Source of the DNA: Oscillibacter sp.
Lineage (GTDB): Bacteria > Bacillota > Clostridia > Oscillospirales > Oscillospiraceae
Assembly: GCA_017526785.1 (NCBI GenBank)
Contig: JAFXQV010000029.1
Coordinates: 33,809 to 97,808, forward strand
Length of the DNA: 64,000 bases
Direction: 5' to 3'
Position 1 is the stretch's first letter. Each line of letters begins with the position of its first letter. Made by a program: the position numbers and the translations under genes. The notes under the pieces are model-generated. The model was given only the letters and a program-made list of their open reading frames with translations. It was not told where the DNA came from and did no database searches. Below are positions 56,701 to 60,221 of the stretch, in pieces.

Positions 56701-56802
56701 CAACGTCTTGGAGGCACTAAGAGCCAGTGCCAGCAAAGCAAACACTGCCACACAGAAAAGCGGAATCCATACTTTTCGCTTTCTATTGAAACTTCTGTAC
56801 AT
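41713..56802 (-). CDS. Giant secreted multidomain surface protein (about 5,029 residues)
   Basis: One uninterrupted frame. Signal peptide or membrane anchor at about 8-33, then an N-terminal domain to 165; a 12-residue tandem repeat (about 192-329); an MBG-like domain (330-400); a Cna-A-like segment (404-510); several SpaA/Cna-B-like domains (545-1270), with E-boxes such as YYIVETKAPEGYLLP; beta-helix A (about 1284-1584); four to five repeated Thr-rich fibre domains (1590-2100); an InlB-type repeat (2207-2307, FLGWTRD ... YAVWK); beta-helix B (2394-3180) and C (3184-3800), rich in F-x-x-C...GGA repeats; two SpaA domains (3830-4100); beta-helix D (4134-4624); another fibre domain (4627-4754); and two SpaA domains (4764-5007). 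It ends in a Pro/Glu/Ala tail with no LPXTG, hydrophobic tail or SLH. Start 56802 has GAGGTG 7 bases upstream. Likely an adhesin. Confidence 0.88.
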   Translation of the reverse strand: MYRSFNRKRKVWIPLFCVAVFALLALALSASKTLTASDGASYEIAVTYGASARIPAGSSLEVSELSGARYQSYYDRAVAELGRFERMRAFDIRCLAPDGSEIEPAAPVKVAFRLPGSGAARILHFLDGGGVTAPSPQKGGGGALNIETDSFSVYAVVETEPISAPLTVSEKFIDFTTDLFPAYLLEGEEPENDPVQEPGQNPGDQQGDDTGNDPGGQQGDDTGNDPGGQQGDDTGNDPGGQQGDDTEQNPGGQQGDDTGNDPGGQQGDDTGNDPDGQQGDDTGNDPDGQQGDNTGNDPGGQQGDNTEPNPGGQQGDDTEPNPEDQPGEVTIKADDKTKVEGAPDPTLTATVEGLSGEDTISYTLSREPGETVGTYTITPSGAEEKDNYHVTYQTGTLTIVHVEEALKKELTSLEGNWATWKIDVNSGEHALNDGKPLTLADTFTDGQSIDYSSVLVTEVVSTDPEEPAAERVTYDYRGNTGTYTIPDKTHVTITYRTLIAVQSVEVATFGNTAVLTKKDSGEQIAEVTLSKTETIYPSASEAADNAGVYMLRLFVYGNNNMREGISGAQFILLDENQRPMTRKKDPNKGDPVTFTTGENGYADIQIDEESGNAPIQKNTSYYLEMIQAPRGFKKDNTLYNFMITDNADYDSGGVRAYRNRDILKVRLQPEAPGLNVCMRFSGNYALRDDQKNAIAVILQKRTEEDGTWEEVERHTVSEFSYGSFTFGGGLEVGGHYRVIEENERPLDVPDIINLTTSYYRVIGPGSSDPLPEPPEFDVTDENKDSSFNIIISNEYEEHKLTITKMEKETGHRLPGAEFTVKKAANDAEVKTYTTDANGVLEISGGADYELDTLYYIVETKAPEGYLLPLVPQKVYFYFCNDSYLIPGILSSLPNGETAVNLWETYDSVTMDNQSKTRTIPVMQIWEGNTWPDNVDHVVVGLYQSVDGQTQPVKNEDETDKTVVLTKHAPYNNNAFKNLRTRDEQDRTITYSVKEEHIYTASGEDILESYVQQYGVSGSGVYIIRNKEATSLTVVKEWQDSDGIQITADETLAAQPDIKFDVYRSTQPIPEDIYGDGITNDKMTALVGGMQKVRDGERDGLSFGDSGGWQMTVKDLEKKDDTGQAYYYYVLETVPSFGDEVYELADGEITIRNQVLPTTTTLTVKKAKLVDDPREDAVNTDFGFTLALTKGTHPIRNYQVYNIEGSTLTTDWDGKVRFTLKPEHSIELTLPAGVTATVTEDTNPQYRETATAATDVTDLDAAENAFSYETKAKTPVTITFTNTLRVICKVTDAVGGDHPYESLQSALTYIRSKPAIFNGTATIQMLEDYSMPATDEFNIQEGENITLTTAETDKSMQFHFQTDRTENTGTAIITRAGEGGSLLVNAGTLTLENVCLDGAKDSFTATSDGGLVNNTGILNLKDGATLRNSKTSGKGGAVYSAGVVNMVDGAEITGNAAGSGSAVYLAGGKMNITGGRITENVDTSDGAVTVEDTESRINLSENPFIYDNKNAQGEQANLYIGADSDNILNVVKPGLADTAKIGVTAMETHREIAEQFGIAEYGTTANLDRFINDLYYYRAKLKEGTSTNIVWDGLTLTVKNVVAPLGANPNDTFTLTLSSASIRKSNYTIDGTLNYSVTAAKRTIPGKIVLRNLTNNDEIRISPLPVGDYTITETASNYATTRTGTNSETDEPINIDEDGNFPLEENSVLTVTHTRRLADVKLTKTLFDPLAGDNSVDFPFTLTLTEANGTPVSGFPLTDPLTKNTEGAVSTTLSPKHNEPVELSFRAPVGATLNITETSNPDYQITASGRTMPPEGEGVAIENTASGNVFAFPVTDDGASVTFSNVRKMATIELRKKLVGKVSTTEKFEFTVTLTNENGTNAANYPIYYVDAEHPEKNISTDENGTAVIPFDFPDSATSQSILLNVPEGTKLTVEEAEVKKNVDGTEQPIYDTKYFINGGDARSGLKAEIQRVTENDSSIVFTNTRKTQTVTVKNTVSGYSGNTEPFTFTATVADGEGYNSNGFTNGVQTFKLSTGQSKALTVPYGETLNVAETFIVGYETKINNTVTNATEFVVTKDETLNFTNTQLINLILDNKCSSEITDVSVYVSTSQKMYRVNDAGTGQEEVILKNRTAKVSVDAGKTATLEVEYTENQTYTVSGNTPAEGYLYTIVNEPAYHEDAKPAIMRVYNTGSFSVQGNLRYGPADSTVTFSEQPLVSYDVNGGAWTTEMDGYHDKNGNRKIYQYAVNVADKAPKAPVPPEPVYAASGVSFLGWTRDLSNPTPYYDFDNTPVTEPVTLYAVWKNVQSGQHIVTLKNGVNEDVDVTVIPDDDTLTQTNFTLKPGETKNRTVSNGAKLAVTWTGSAFSYSTEFPTVNNKTGTAGFTIDSVEQSGTIAFIDGVCKITDADGNTLYDANGKPAVYMKLSDAFTAYVSTLYTTAAHTQAATPAAVKMLVEEYPITANTAFPRKDVTVTTAGKNDADFPYVGVREHATLYRDSGFTNGLFTHQASATSVTLKNIILDGRDILNNINGSLIYLNYAGAQLNITEGAVLRNSNTNADYGGAIYVNNGTLNIDAGIFSNLRANRGGAIAATGTAVLNLKGTNGGTRFENCVAATEDGGAIYYSSSNNLTINGGTNRENPGIVFTSCVASSANGDGGAIYATGSFNISISGCAFTECSAKNNTGGSTTGFGGGGIGAKNVKSVTVSQCAFTACDTLRGGGAVMAYVKTNESISISDCSFDSCNCKAQGGALSVYQDNNGNTTSTTTLIITGCDFNNCSSGTENGSGGAIQSYVPCMEFTDSKFIDCWAGKEGGAVNNYFGNSIGEMWPTSYMKVTNCHFIRCRAEDRLKDNSERDKLIHYGGGINTKVVRAEVKDSYFEDCVSTLREGGALHFCGMNDGSQAIVEGSTFKNCEAKISGGALMASNESLTISNSKFYGCSALTDRGGAVCHNRNSRNDSTQNSTTITNCIFSPASESESGCNAVKGGAVWTRAKTVAITGCTIDKCTAANNGGGVYLAKNGNNPSNGTISGGTITGCQATNGSAVYQEDKATYSGATVTGNVATDANGGAIAGGTMYFEGLVTVKDNTYSGDSTVQHNVVLNVNNNTSIRTTEAGLDKNAVVRVYVADSNSAYANRGTEGKDFGTYGAENGNAYLENFLNDRDEMLYGYQKTDNKIYWGSYVCKITDADGNTLTRPNGKDAVYQSISLAFNDFTSVTGDAVYVKMLVESHCEKKIEAFPAAKVTLTTETYKGDEAVTGKYDGKHPYRGTEGTVCTLYPKDGQLFKLNNAETVFQLENITLDGRKNPATETEGAYRLIEAVNGSLIIDDGTTLQYGKADNGGAVYAADTARLTINSKTGSNVLFDRCVCNSGKTGGGAIYAKCGVTITREGNGVTRFTNCTAPRGGAVMVDKNDANVNVDIDGTEFSECHSEFEGGALYHNNNNKDAAYTKIQNSVFTDCYTLYDEHLSYGGAANSKAGTLTVESSQFNNCSAKSNGGAINHGSENNDRVKTTISDTTFTGCKTTGTNNDYGYGGSVYTQAIAVEITRCTVKDSTAYNYGGALYCFNSNNVSSATISGTSFDNCSVTRSDGIGGAIYSKGKALTIQDDEGGKNSVINACTAPQYSGAVYMETDKSTLNISGNTKISGCSADKGGAVYLKSGVKMYLAGSPEFTQNGYHATVNATEGACFYLAQESSLYLNEGSPKFSRNIITGKRVQNGSITDYALQDIYLAGYANDNQAQSIHIAGELTGDTIWVWPECDPHRLHSQQFAVVDYDSISDATLSKFRNALSDDDTKCSNGEYLAGVRGDTGKYIEGTNSKQVFSRAYWDKMYNISFKKTDGKTKEGLPGAGFSLYRDLDCTGDPIASTVSAQEETDTDAQGNFLAKGEVYFTTVPIGVYYMRETQTPDGFKENNTTYLFLVGTPALDSTTPIYQELWTNGPLQVNNAQNRVLRLTTIAGKGYGLFALDENNKAILNANLAFTSDGIGNIRNDYEASFMKVDRLGLALPDATFTLYTQTLDEDGNPATYENRYPKLTEWKRDADDAATSATSAGRNYNGRDSARGLVYFRELPKGTYYLKETEYPVRNGSDKQTFYVESDRVFRLEIKGDDGFTLSEWNADTKDYTESEKTSDNLYVVRNTEAVCKLTDEYNHLLYELGHDGVTLIPAVYATLEEGFEAVQRHVLRNANRDEVANDSLNPALKLMVLKDFTLTKPITYNSPRALTFTTAATYSTPQDKYHFVTTRTGDRALIAEIKRDYKETADNGALITVDEGASLTLEKIDLNGQKSSYSGRALRVVSGTLNVKSYTLIQNFKTEGDGGAVRMESGTTLNIAGDPRTDSTAQFSYNEAGNGGALSLSEACTVNISNAQFKNNTATGNGGAVDVPNIPVTLTNAVFTSNQATGNGGAVYVGSGGSMTLQGGSMTSNRATGNGGAVNVGSGGSLTLQGAGEITGNSANNGGAFNVESNGSLTLLQKTIKNNTATNKGGAIYAGENVNVTITGGTISGNSAGAENGGAVNVENATARLSFGGSPTVYNNKSGGKQKNVVLDVHSNEVNEVIRTTEGGLTGGTIGVYVAGDLFGDLFQNHGRQDTPFGTFGDTGHKKADVFQNDRNEHLYGTSKDGESEIYWIPFVGGLKVSKHVDSSLYEDLEATYTFTVTLYDPTINKEYGEGDTAMTFTPKDGTSVATFQLKDGESKTATNLPIDLLIDLKDSYTVEETETHGLTPTVTVKGVTTQGATRTGTINQGETSEVTFINKRKMPDNLDSIDFSFTKVDGFGKAIGDTVTDAEFTLYTDKDCTQRVQALDNEAQATHIGGGYYCFQNVPSGVYCMKEDKAPTGYAPTSDDNKYLVLVGADAWDSVSQETLSNVTRPEGDVDVAIFLLDGAGKVQILRDSAGNAVLKDGKVQPTPDINGSRSIMNVSEAESLVILRKIGETGNGDYESLAGVEFDILYWNKELFASGTSQPNGVFWVGKLPYGIYYLHEKNVPTDYAKLPGTTENWYRFTVTADGASAPEPLNAEPTVPPNAEPTAP
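55815..56225 (-). repeat. 36-bp tandem repeats in the giant gene
   Basis: About ten copies of a 36-bp unit coding for (G/D)QQGDDTGNDPG with few changes. The array encodes an acidic, flexible spacer near the N-terminus and is close enough in sequence to change length by slippage. Confidence 0.9.
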
Positions 56803-56942
56803 TTTATTCACCTCGTTGTTTCGCCGCGCAAAAACACGCCGCGCCTCGTTACAATACGACACAATGACATCCTGTGTAGAAAGCCGTTATTCTCCTGCCA
56901 ACTTTTGTGCAATTTGACTAAATTTCTCATCTGTACAATGTT

Positions 56943-56971
56943 ATTATATCAAAATGAGGCACATTTTTCAA
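56943..56971 (-). promoter_or_regulatory. Promoter of the giant gene
   Basis: On the minus strand TTGAAA, 17-base spacer, TATAAT; the leader is about 130 bases. Confidence 0.8.
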
Positions 56972-57222
56972 GAGAAAAACAGCGACTGGCCAGTATCTCG
57001 GCATGGAGCAGGAAGGCTTTTATTTTCTTTGCCATTTACCCCATGATTTTATCATAAAATTTTATCACAAGTTTTCGGAATAGATGTGAATTTTTTGTAA
57101 ATTTTAACTTTTGTTGTCTCTTTCCATGGGATAAATATTACAAAACCATCCGGTGTACTGTGGCAAACTGACCTACAGCAGACGCAAAAACAAGAGCGTC
57201 TCTGGCATATCATCTGAAAGTT
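56972..57222. other. AT-rich intergenic region
   Basis: About 250 bases of AT-rich sequence between the giant gene's promoter and the dpaB terminator. A small hairpin GACGC/GCGTC at 57181-57200 is the only structure noticed; no gene. Confidence 0.5.
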
Positions 57223-57257
57223 AAAATCCCCTCTCCTGTTATCGGGAGGGGGATTTT
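57223..57257 (-). terminator. Terminator after dpaB
   Basis: AAAATCCCC and GGGGATTTT flank a CT/GA-rich hairpin; on the minus strand the stem ends GGGGATTTTAA. It lies 58 bases beyond the dpaB stop. Confidence 0.65.
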
Positions 57258-57315
57258 ATATGGCTCGTAAAGGATAACGGATTTATGACCCATTCACATG
57301 AGATTTCGTTATCCG

Positions 57316-57897
57316 TCATTCGCCGCACAGTAGAAGCGGCTGAATCTGTCTGCCGCGGAGTGCCGCGTCCACGGTCTCCGGCAGGCGCGAAAAGTCCGCC
57401 ACTAATGAAGTCGGCTTGGCGGCGGCGTTGTCCTGTCCGAACGGCACAAAGTAATAGTTTTTGCGTACGAGCAGTTCCCCGATGTTTTTCGCCCCGGCGG
57501 ACAGTCCGTCGTTGCTGGATACCGCGATAATGACAGGCCTGTCGTTGCGCAAATGTGCCTTGGCCGCCATGGTCACGGCGCTGTCCGTGACGCCGTGGGC
57601 GAGTTTGGCAATAGTATTCCCGGTCGCGGGCGCGATAATCAGCGCGTCCAAGAGTTTTTTTGGCCCAATGGGTTCCACGTCCGGAATTGTCCGGAGTGCG
57701 TCGCGTCCGGTCAAGGCGCGGACTTGTTCCAGCAGGCTTTCGGCGGTTCCGAAACGCGTGTCAGACGCCGCGCTGATTTCCGACACAATCGGAATTATCG
57801 TCTGGTAGATTTCGGCCAACGTTTTGAGCGCCTTTAAGACGGCCTCATGTGTGCAGAAGGAGCCGCAGAGGGCAAAACCAATCCGTTCCTGTCTCAT
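57316..57897 (-). CDS. spoVFB: Dipicolinate synthase subunit B
   Basis: A 193-residue flavoprotein-fold subunit (DpaB) that works with DpaA to make dipicolinic acid, the Ca2+-chelate of the spore core, in the mother cell during sporulation. RIGFALCGSFCTHEAVLKAL opens the fold; DALIIAPATGNTIAKLAHGVTDSAVTMAAKAHLR and VIIAVSSNDGLSAGAKNIGELL follow the family closely, as does YYFVPFGQDNA. The start at 57897 lies 8 bases after the dpaA stop; longer frames overlap dpaA. The last gene of the run HAD - cyclo-ligase - dpaA - dpaB. Confidence 0.95.
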   Translation of the reverse strand: MRQERIGFALCGSFCTHEAVLKALKTLAEIYQTIIPIVSEISAASDTRFGTAESLLEQVRALTGRDALRTIPDVEPIGPKKLLDALIIAPATGNTIAKLAHGVTDSAVTMAAKAHLRNDRPVIIAVSSNDGLSAGAKNIGELLVRKNYYFVPFGQDNAAAKPTSLVADFSRLPETVDAALRGRQIQPLLLCGE

Positions 57898-57905
57898 GCA
57901 GGAAG

Positions 57906-58844
57906 TCACCCCAATTCCCTGAGAAGTTGGCACACCGTATCCCGGAGAATCGCCGCCGCGCCGCGCGGGACAATGCGCCCCGGCAGTCCCCGCGCCCACA
58001 GGTACGCCACCCCGTGGCGGGATACCGCCTCCGTATCGACGCACGGCCTTGACGCCAAGTCCATGAGGAAGCAGTCGTCGGGGAGTTCCCGGAGCAATTC
58101 CGAATCCAGTAACGGTGCCGGAATCGTATTGTATACAATGTGGAAGGGGCTAAGGGAACCCGCGAGGCAGGCCGTGTCGAGGGCATGGAGGCCGAACACG
58201 CGTATCCAAGCGCGGTCATTCGGGTTACGCGCCGCCGCCGTGACTTCCGCGCCCATGCCGCGCAGACGCTGACACAACAGTTTCCCGATACGCCCGAAGC
58301 CCAGCACCAGACAGCGTTTCCCGGCTAAGGTCTCGCGGGTTCGCGTGACCGTCAGGCACAAGGCCGCGTCGGCGGTGGCGGCGGCGTTCTCAATGGCCAT
58401 GGGTTCCTGCTTCATGTAATCGGCCATGGAAACGCCCGCGCGCCGCGCCTGACTCGCGACATCTTCGGGAATCAGTCCGGCAAAGACGGCTTGCCCCGCC
58501 CGGAAATGTGACAGCAGTTCCCCGGCGGTCAGCGACGCGCCCGGACAGTGAAATTTCCCGTCCGCGCCGAAAAGGGGAACGGGCAAAATTACGGCGTCGG
58601 CGCTTAGAACCTGTTCCAGTGTTCCGACGCTTTCGGGCGCTTGTTTTGGCGTTCCGGCGCTTTCCAGCGGCTGTCCCGGCGTTCTGACACTTTCCGGCGG
58701 TTGTTCCAGCGTTTCGGCACTTTCCGGCGGCTGTTCCAGTGTTGCGACGCCGTAAGCGGAGACTGTGTACCCGTCCTGTTTGAGTAACCGGACTAACTCG
58801 GCGGCTCTCTGCCCGCCGCCCGCCACCCCAAATGTTTTCTTCAT
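57906..58844 (-). CDS. spoVFA: Dipicolinate synthase subunit A with a repeat insertion
   Basis: A 312-residue NAD(P)-dependent dehydrogenase-fold subunit. N-terminal Rossmann part: FGVAGGGQRAAELVRLLKQDGYTVSAYG; second domain: LVLGFGRIGKLLCQRLRGMGAEV; YNTIPAPLLDSELL, FLMDLASRPCVDTE and LWARGLPGRIVPRGAA are typical of DpaA. Between the third strand of domain 1 and ADAVILPVPLFG lie four 10-residue repeats of the type TLEQPPESAE (residues about 35-78) that DpaA does not normally have. GGGAGG precedes the ATG. In other spore-formers the pair is expressed late in the mother cell; no sigma-K promoter could be fixed by eye. Confidence 0.93.
   Translation of the reverse strand: MKKTFGVAGGGQRAAELVRLLKQDGYTVSAYGVATLEQPPESAETLEQPPESVRTPGQPLESAGTPKQAPESVGTLEQVLSADAVILPVPLFGADGKFHCPGASLTAGELLSHFRAGQAVFAGLIPEDVASQARRAGVSMADYMKQEPMAIENAAATADAALCLTVTRTRETLAGKRCLVLGFGRIGKLLCQRLRGMGAEVTAAARNPNDRAWIRVFGLHALDTACLAGSLSPFHIVYNTIPAPLLDSELLRELPDDCFLMDLASRPCVDTEAVSRHGVAYLWARGLPGRIVPRGAAAILRDTVCQLLRELG
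58621..58740 (-). repeat. 30-bp tandem repeats inside dpaA
   Basis: Four consecutive 30-bp units beginning GTT(C/T)(C/T)G(A/G)C(A/G)CTTTC on the plus strand, at 58621, 58651, 58681 and 58711, with a partial unit on each side. They keep the reading frame. Confidence 0.9.
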
Positions 58845-58882
58845 CTACAATACGCCTCCCGTATCATGCTATGGGGAAGCGG

Positions 58883-59467
58883 TCAGAGTTGTGACAGCGT
58901 GCCGTCCCTGTAAAGCCCCCGTTCCGATAAAACCAGTGACGGGGCGACATCGTGCGCCTCCATGGGAATGGAATCCTGTATCAGCGCCTCCCGGCACACC
59001 AAAACCGCCGCGCCGTGGTACTCCGGCAGGAAGCGGTCATAGTAGCCGCCGCCGCGCCCCAGACGGTTCCCGGCGCGGTCGCAGGCCAGACAGGGTATCA
59101 CCAAGAAATCAATCTCCGCCGGGGAGACGCGCGGGGCGTCCGCCGACGGTTCCGGAATGCCAAACAGGCCGGGGGCGAGGTCGTCCGGCGACGATATCCG
59201 CCGCGTTTCCATGACGCCCCGCCCCGTACACAGCGGCACACAGACGCGTTTCCCCGCCGAAAGCGCGTCCTCTAACAGCGGGCGCGTGTCGATTTCCGCC
59301 CCGGTTCCCACGAAACAGCAAAGGCATTTTGCCTTACAGTAAGCGTCCATGCGCCGCAGCGCTTCCACGATAGCACGCCCGGACGCGTCGCGGTAATCGG
59401 CCGACAGGGACTTTTCCAGTACGCGCAGGCGCTGACGCAGGACGCGTTTTTCCTCGGCAACGGTCAT
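58883..59467 (-). CDS. 5-formyltetrahydrofolate cyclo-ligase
   Basis: A 194-residue enzyme that converts 5-formyl-THF to 5,10-methenyl-THF with ATP. The active-site loop GNRLGRGGGYYDRFL (around 132-146) and the N-terminal K/R-rich RQRLRVLEK are characteristic. The ATG is 3 bases after the HAD gene's stop with GAGGAC as ribosome site, so the two are coupled; dpaA follows after 38 bases. Confidence 0.95.
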   Translation of the reverse strand: MTVAEEKRVLRQRLRVLEKSLSADYRDASGRAIVEALRRMDAYCKAKCLCCFVGTGAEIDTRPLLEDALSAGKRVCVPLCTGRGVMETRRISSPDDLAPGLFGIPEPSADAPRVSPAEIDFLVIPCLACDRAGNRLGRGGGYYDRFLPEYHGAAVLVCREALIQDSIPMEAHDVAPSLVLSERGLYRDGTLSQL

Positions 59468-59470
59468 GTG

Positions 59471-60127
59471 TCAGTCCTCTAAAATAGCGGCTTCGAGTTC
59501 CGGCACCGTCCGGACGACGCGCACCGCTCCGGCGGCTTGCAGTTCGCCCGGCTCGGCGTAACCGAAAAACTCCACGCCGATACAGTCCAAGCCGCGCCGC
59601 GCCGCGCCCTCCACGTCGTACTTTCTATCGCCGACCATGACCGTGACGGGCTTTTCGGCGTCGCCGATTCCAAGCCGCGCCATGGTTTCCTGTATGACGC
59701 GGGCTTTGTCCCAGTCCTCGGCAAGCGAACTGCCCACAATTACGCGCAGATACGGCGTGAATCCGAAGCGGTTACAGACCTGTTCACACATGCCTTGGGG
59801 TTTCGACGACGCTACCGCCAGCGTGACGCCGCGCTCCGTGAGGCGTCGGAACATGTCGACGACGCCGGGCGCGGGGGTGTTCTCGTAGACGCCTATGGGG
59901 GCATAGCGTTCGCGGAAGGTGTCCACGGCGAGACGGGTTCTTGCCCTGTCGTAGCCGCAGTAGAGCGGGAAGGAAACCTCCATCGGGGGGCCTATAAACT
60001 TTAACAGCGTGTCATAGTCCGGCACGGGGTCGCCCAACTTCTCAAAAGCGTAAATCAGACTGTTTACGATTCCCTCTTTGGAATCGGTCAATGTGCCGTC
60101 CAAGTCGAAAAGCGCGTACTGGTACAT
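59471..60127 (-). CDS. HAD-family phosphatase (phosphoglycolate phosphatase-like)
   Basis: A 218-residue cytoplasmic hydrolase. Motif I ALFDLDGTLTDS (residues 4-15) with the nucleophile Asp, motif II VASSKP, motif III Lys region (DWDKARVIQE), motif IV VMVGDRKYDVEGA. The helical cap between residues 15 and 90 makes it a subfamily IA enzyme of the Gph/PgmB kind; the exact substrate is uncertain. ATG at 60127 has AAAGGA upstream; longer frames have none. Coupled to the cyclo-ligase gene. Confidence 0.88.
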   Translation of the reverse strand: MYQYALFDLDGTLTDSKEGIVNSLIYAFEKLGDPVPDYDTLLKFIGPPMEVSFPLYCGYDRARTRLAVDTFRERYAPIGVYENTPAPGVVDMFRRLTERGVTLAVASSKPQGMCEQVCNRFGFTPYLRVIVGSSLAEDWDKARVIQETMARLGIGDAEKPVTVMVGDRKYDVEGAARRGLDCIGVEFFGYAEPGELQAAGAVRVVRTVPELEAAILED

Positions 60128-60152
60128 GTCATCACGTCCTTTCAAATCTGAA

Positions 60153-60182
60153 ACGCGGCTCCGGTATCCGCCGAAGCCGCGT
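60153..60182 (-). terminator. Hairpin between the flavoprotein and HAD genes
   Basis: An 8-bp stem ACGCGGCT/AGCCGCGT with a 14-base loop, followed on the minus strand by TTCAGATTTG. It may partly terminate the flavoprotein transcript. Confidence 0.5.
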
Positions 60183-60221
60183 AATTTGCCTTGCCTGCCG
60201 CAATTCGTCGCGGCGTTTTGC

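Noticed and set aside
55600-57057. A 485-codon plus-strand frame with Val/Leu/Ser repeats
   Set aside because: Antisense shadow of the 36-bp repeat array in the giant gene.
57006-57222. A small gene or RNA in the AT-rich gap before dpaB
   Set aside because: No promoter pair with a following structure or ORF with ribosome site could be found.
58621-58740. CRISPR array or regulatory iteron set
   Set aside because: 30-bp units are directly adjacent, in frame in dpaA, and encode a 10-residue repeat.
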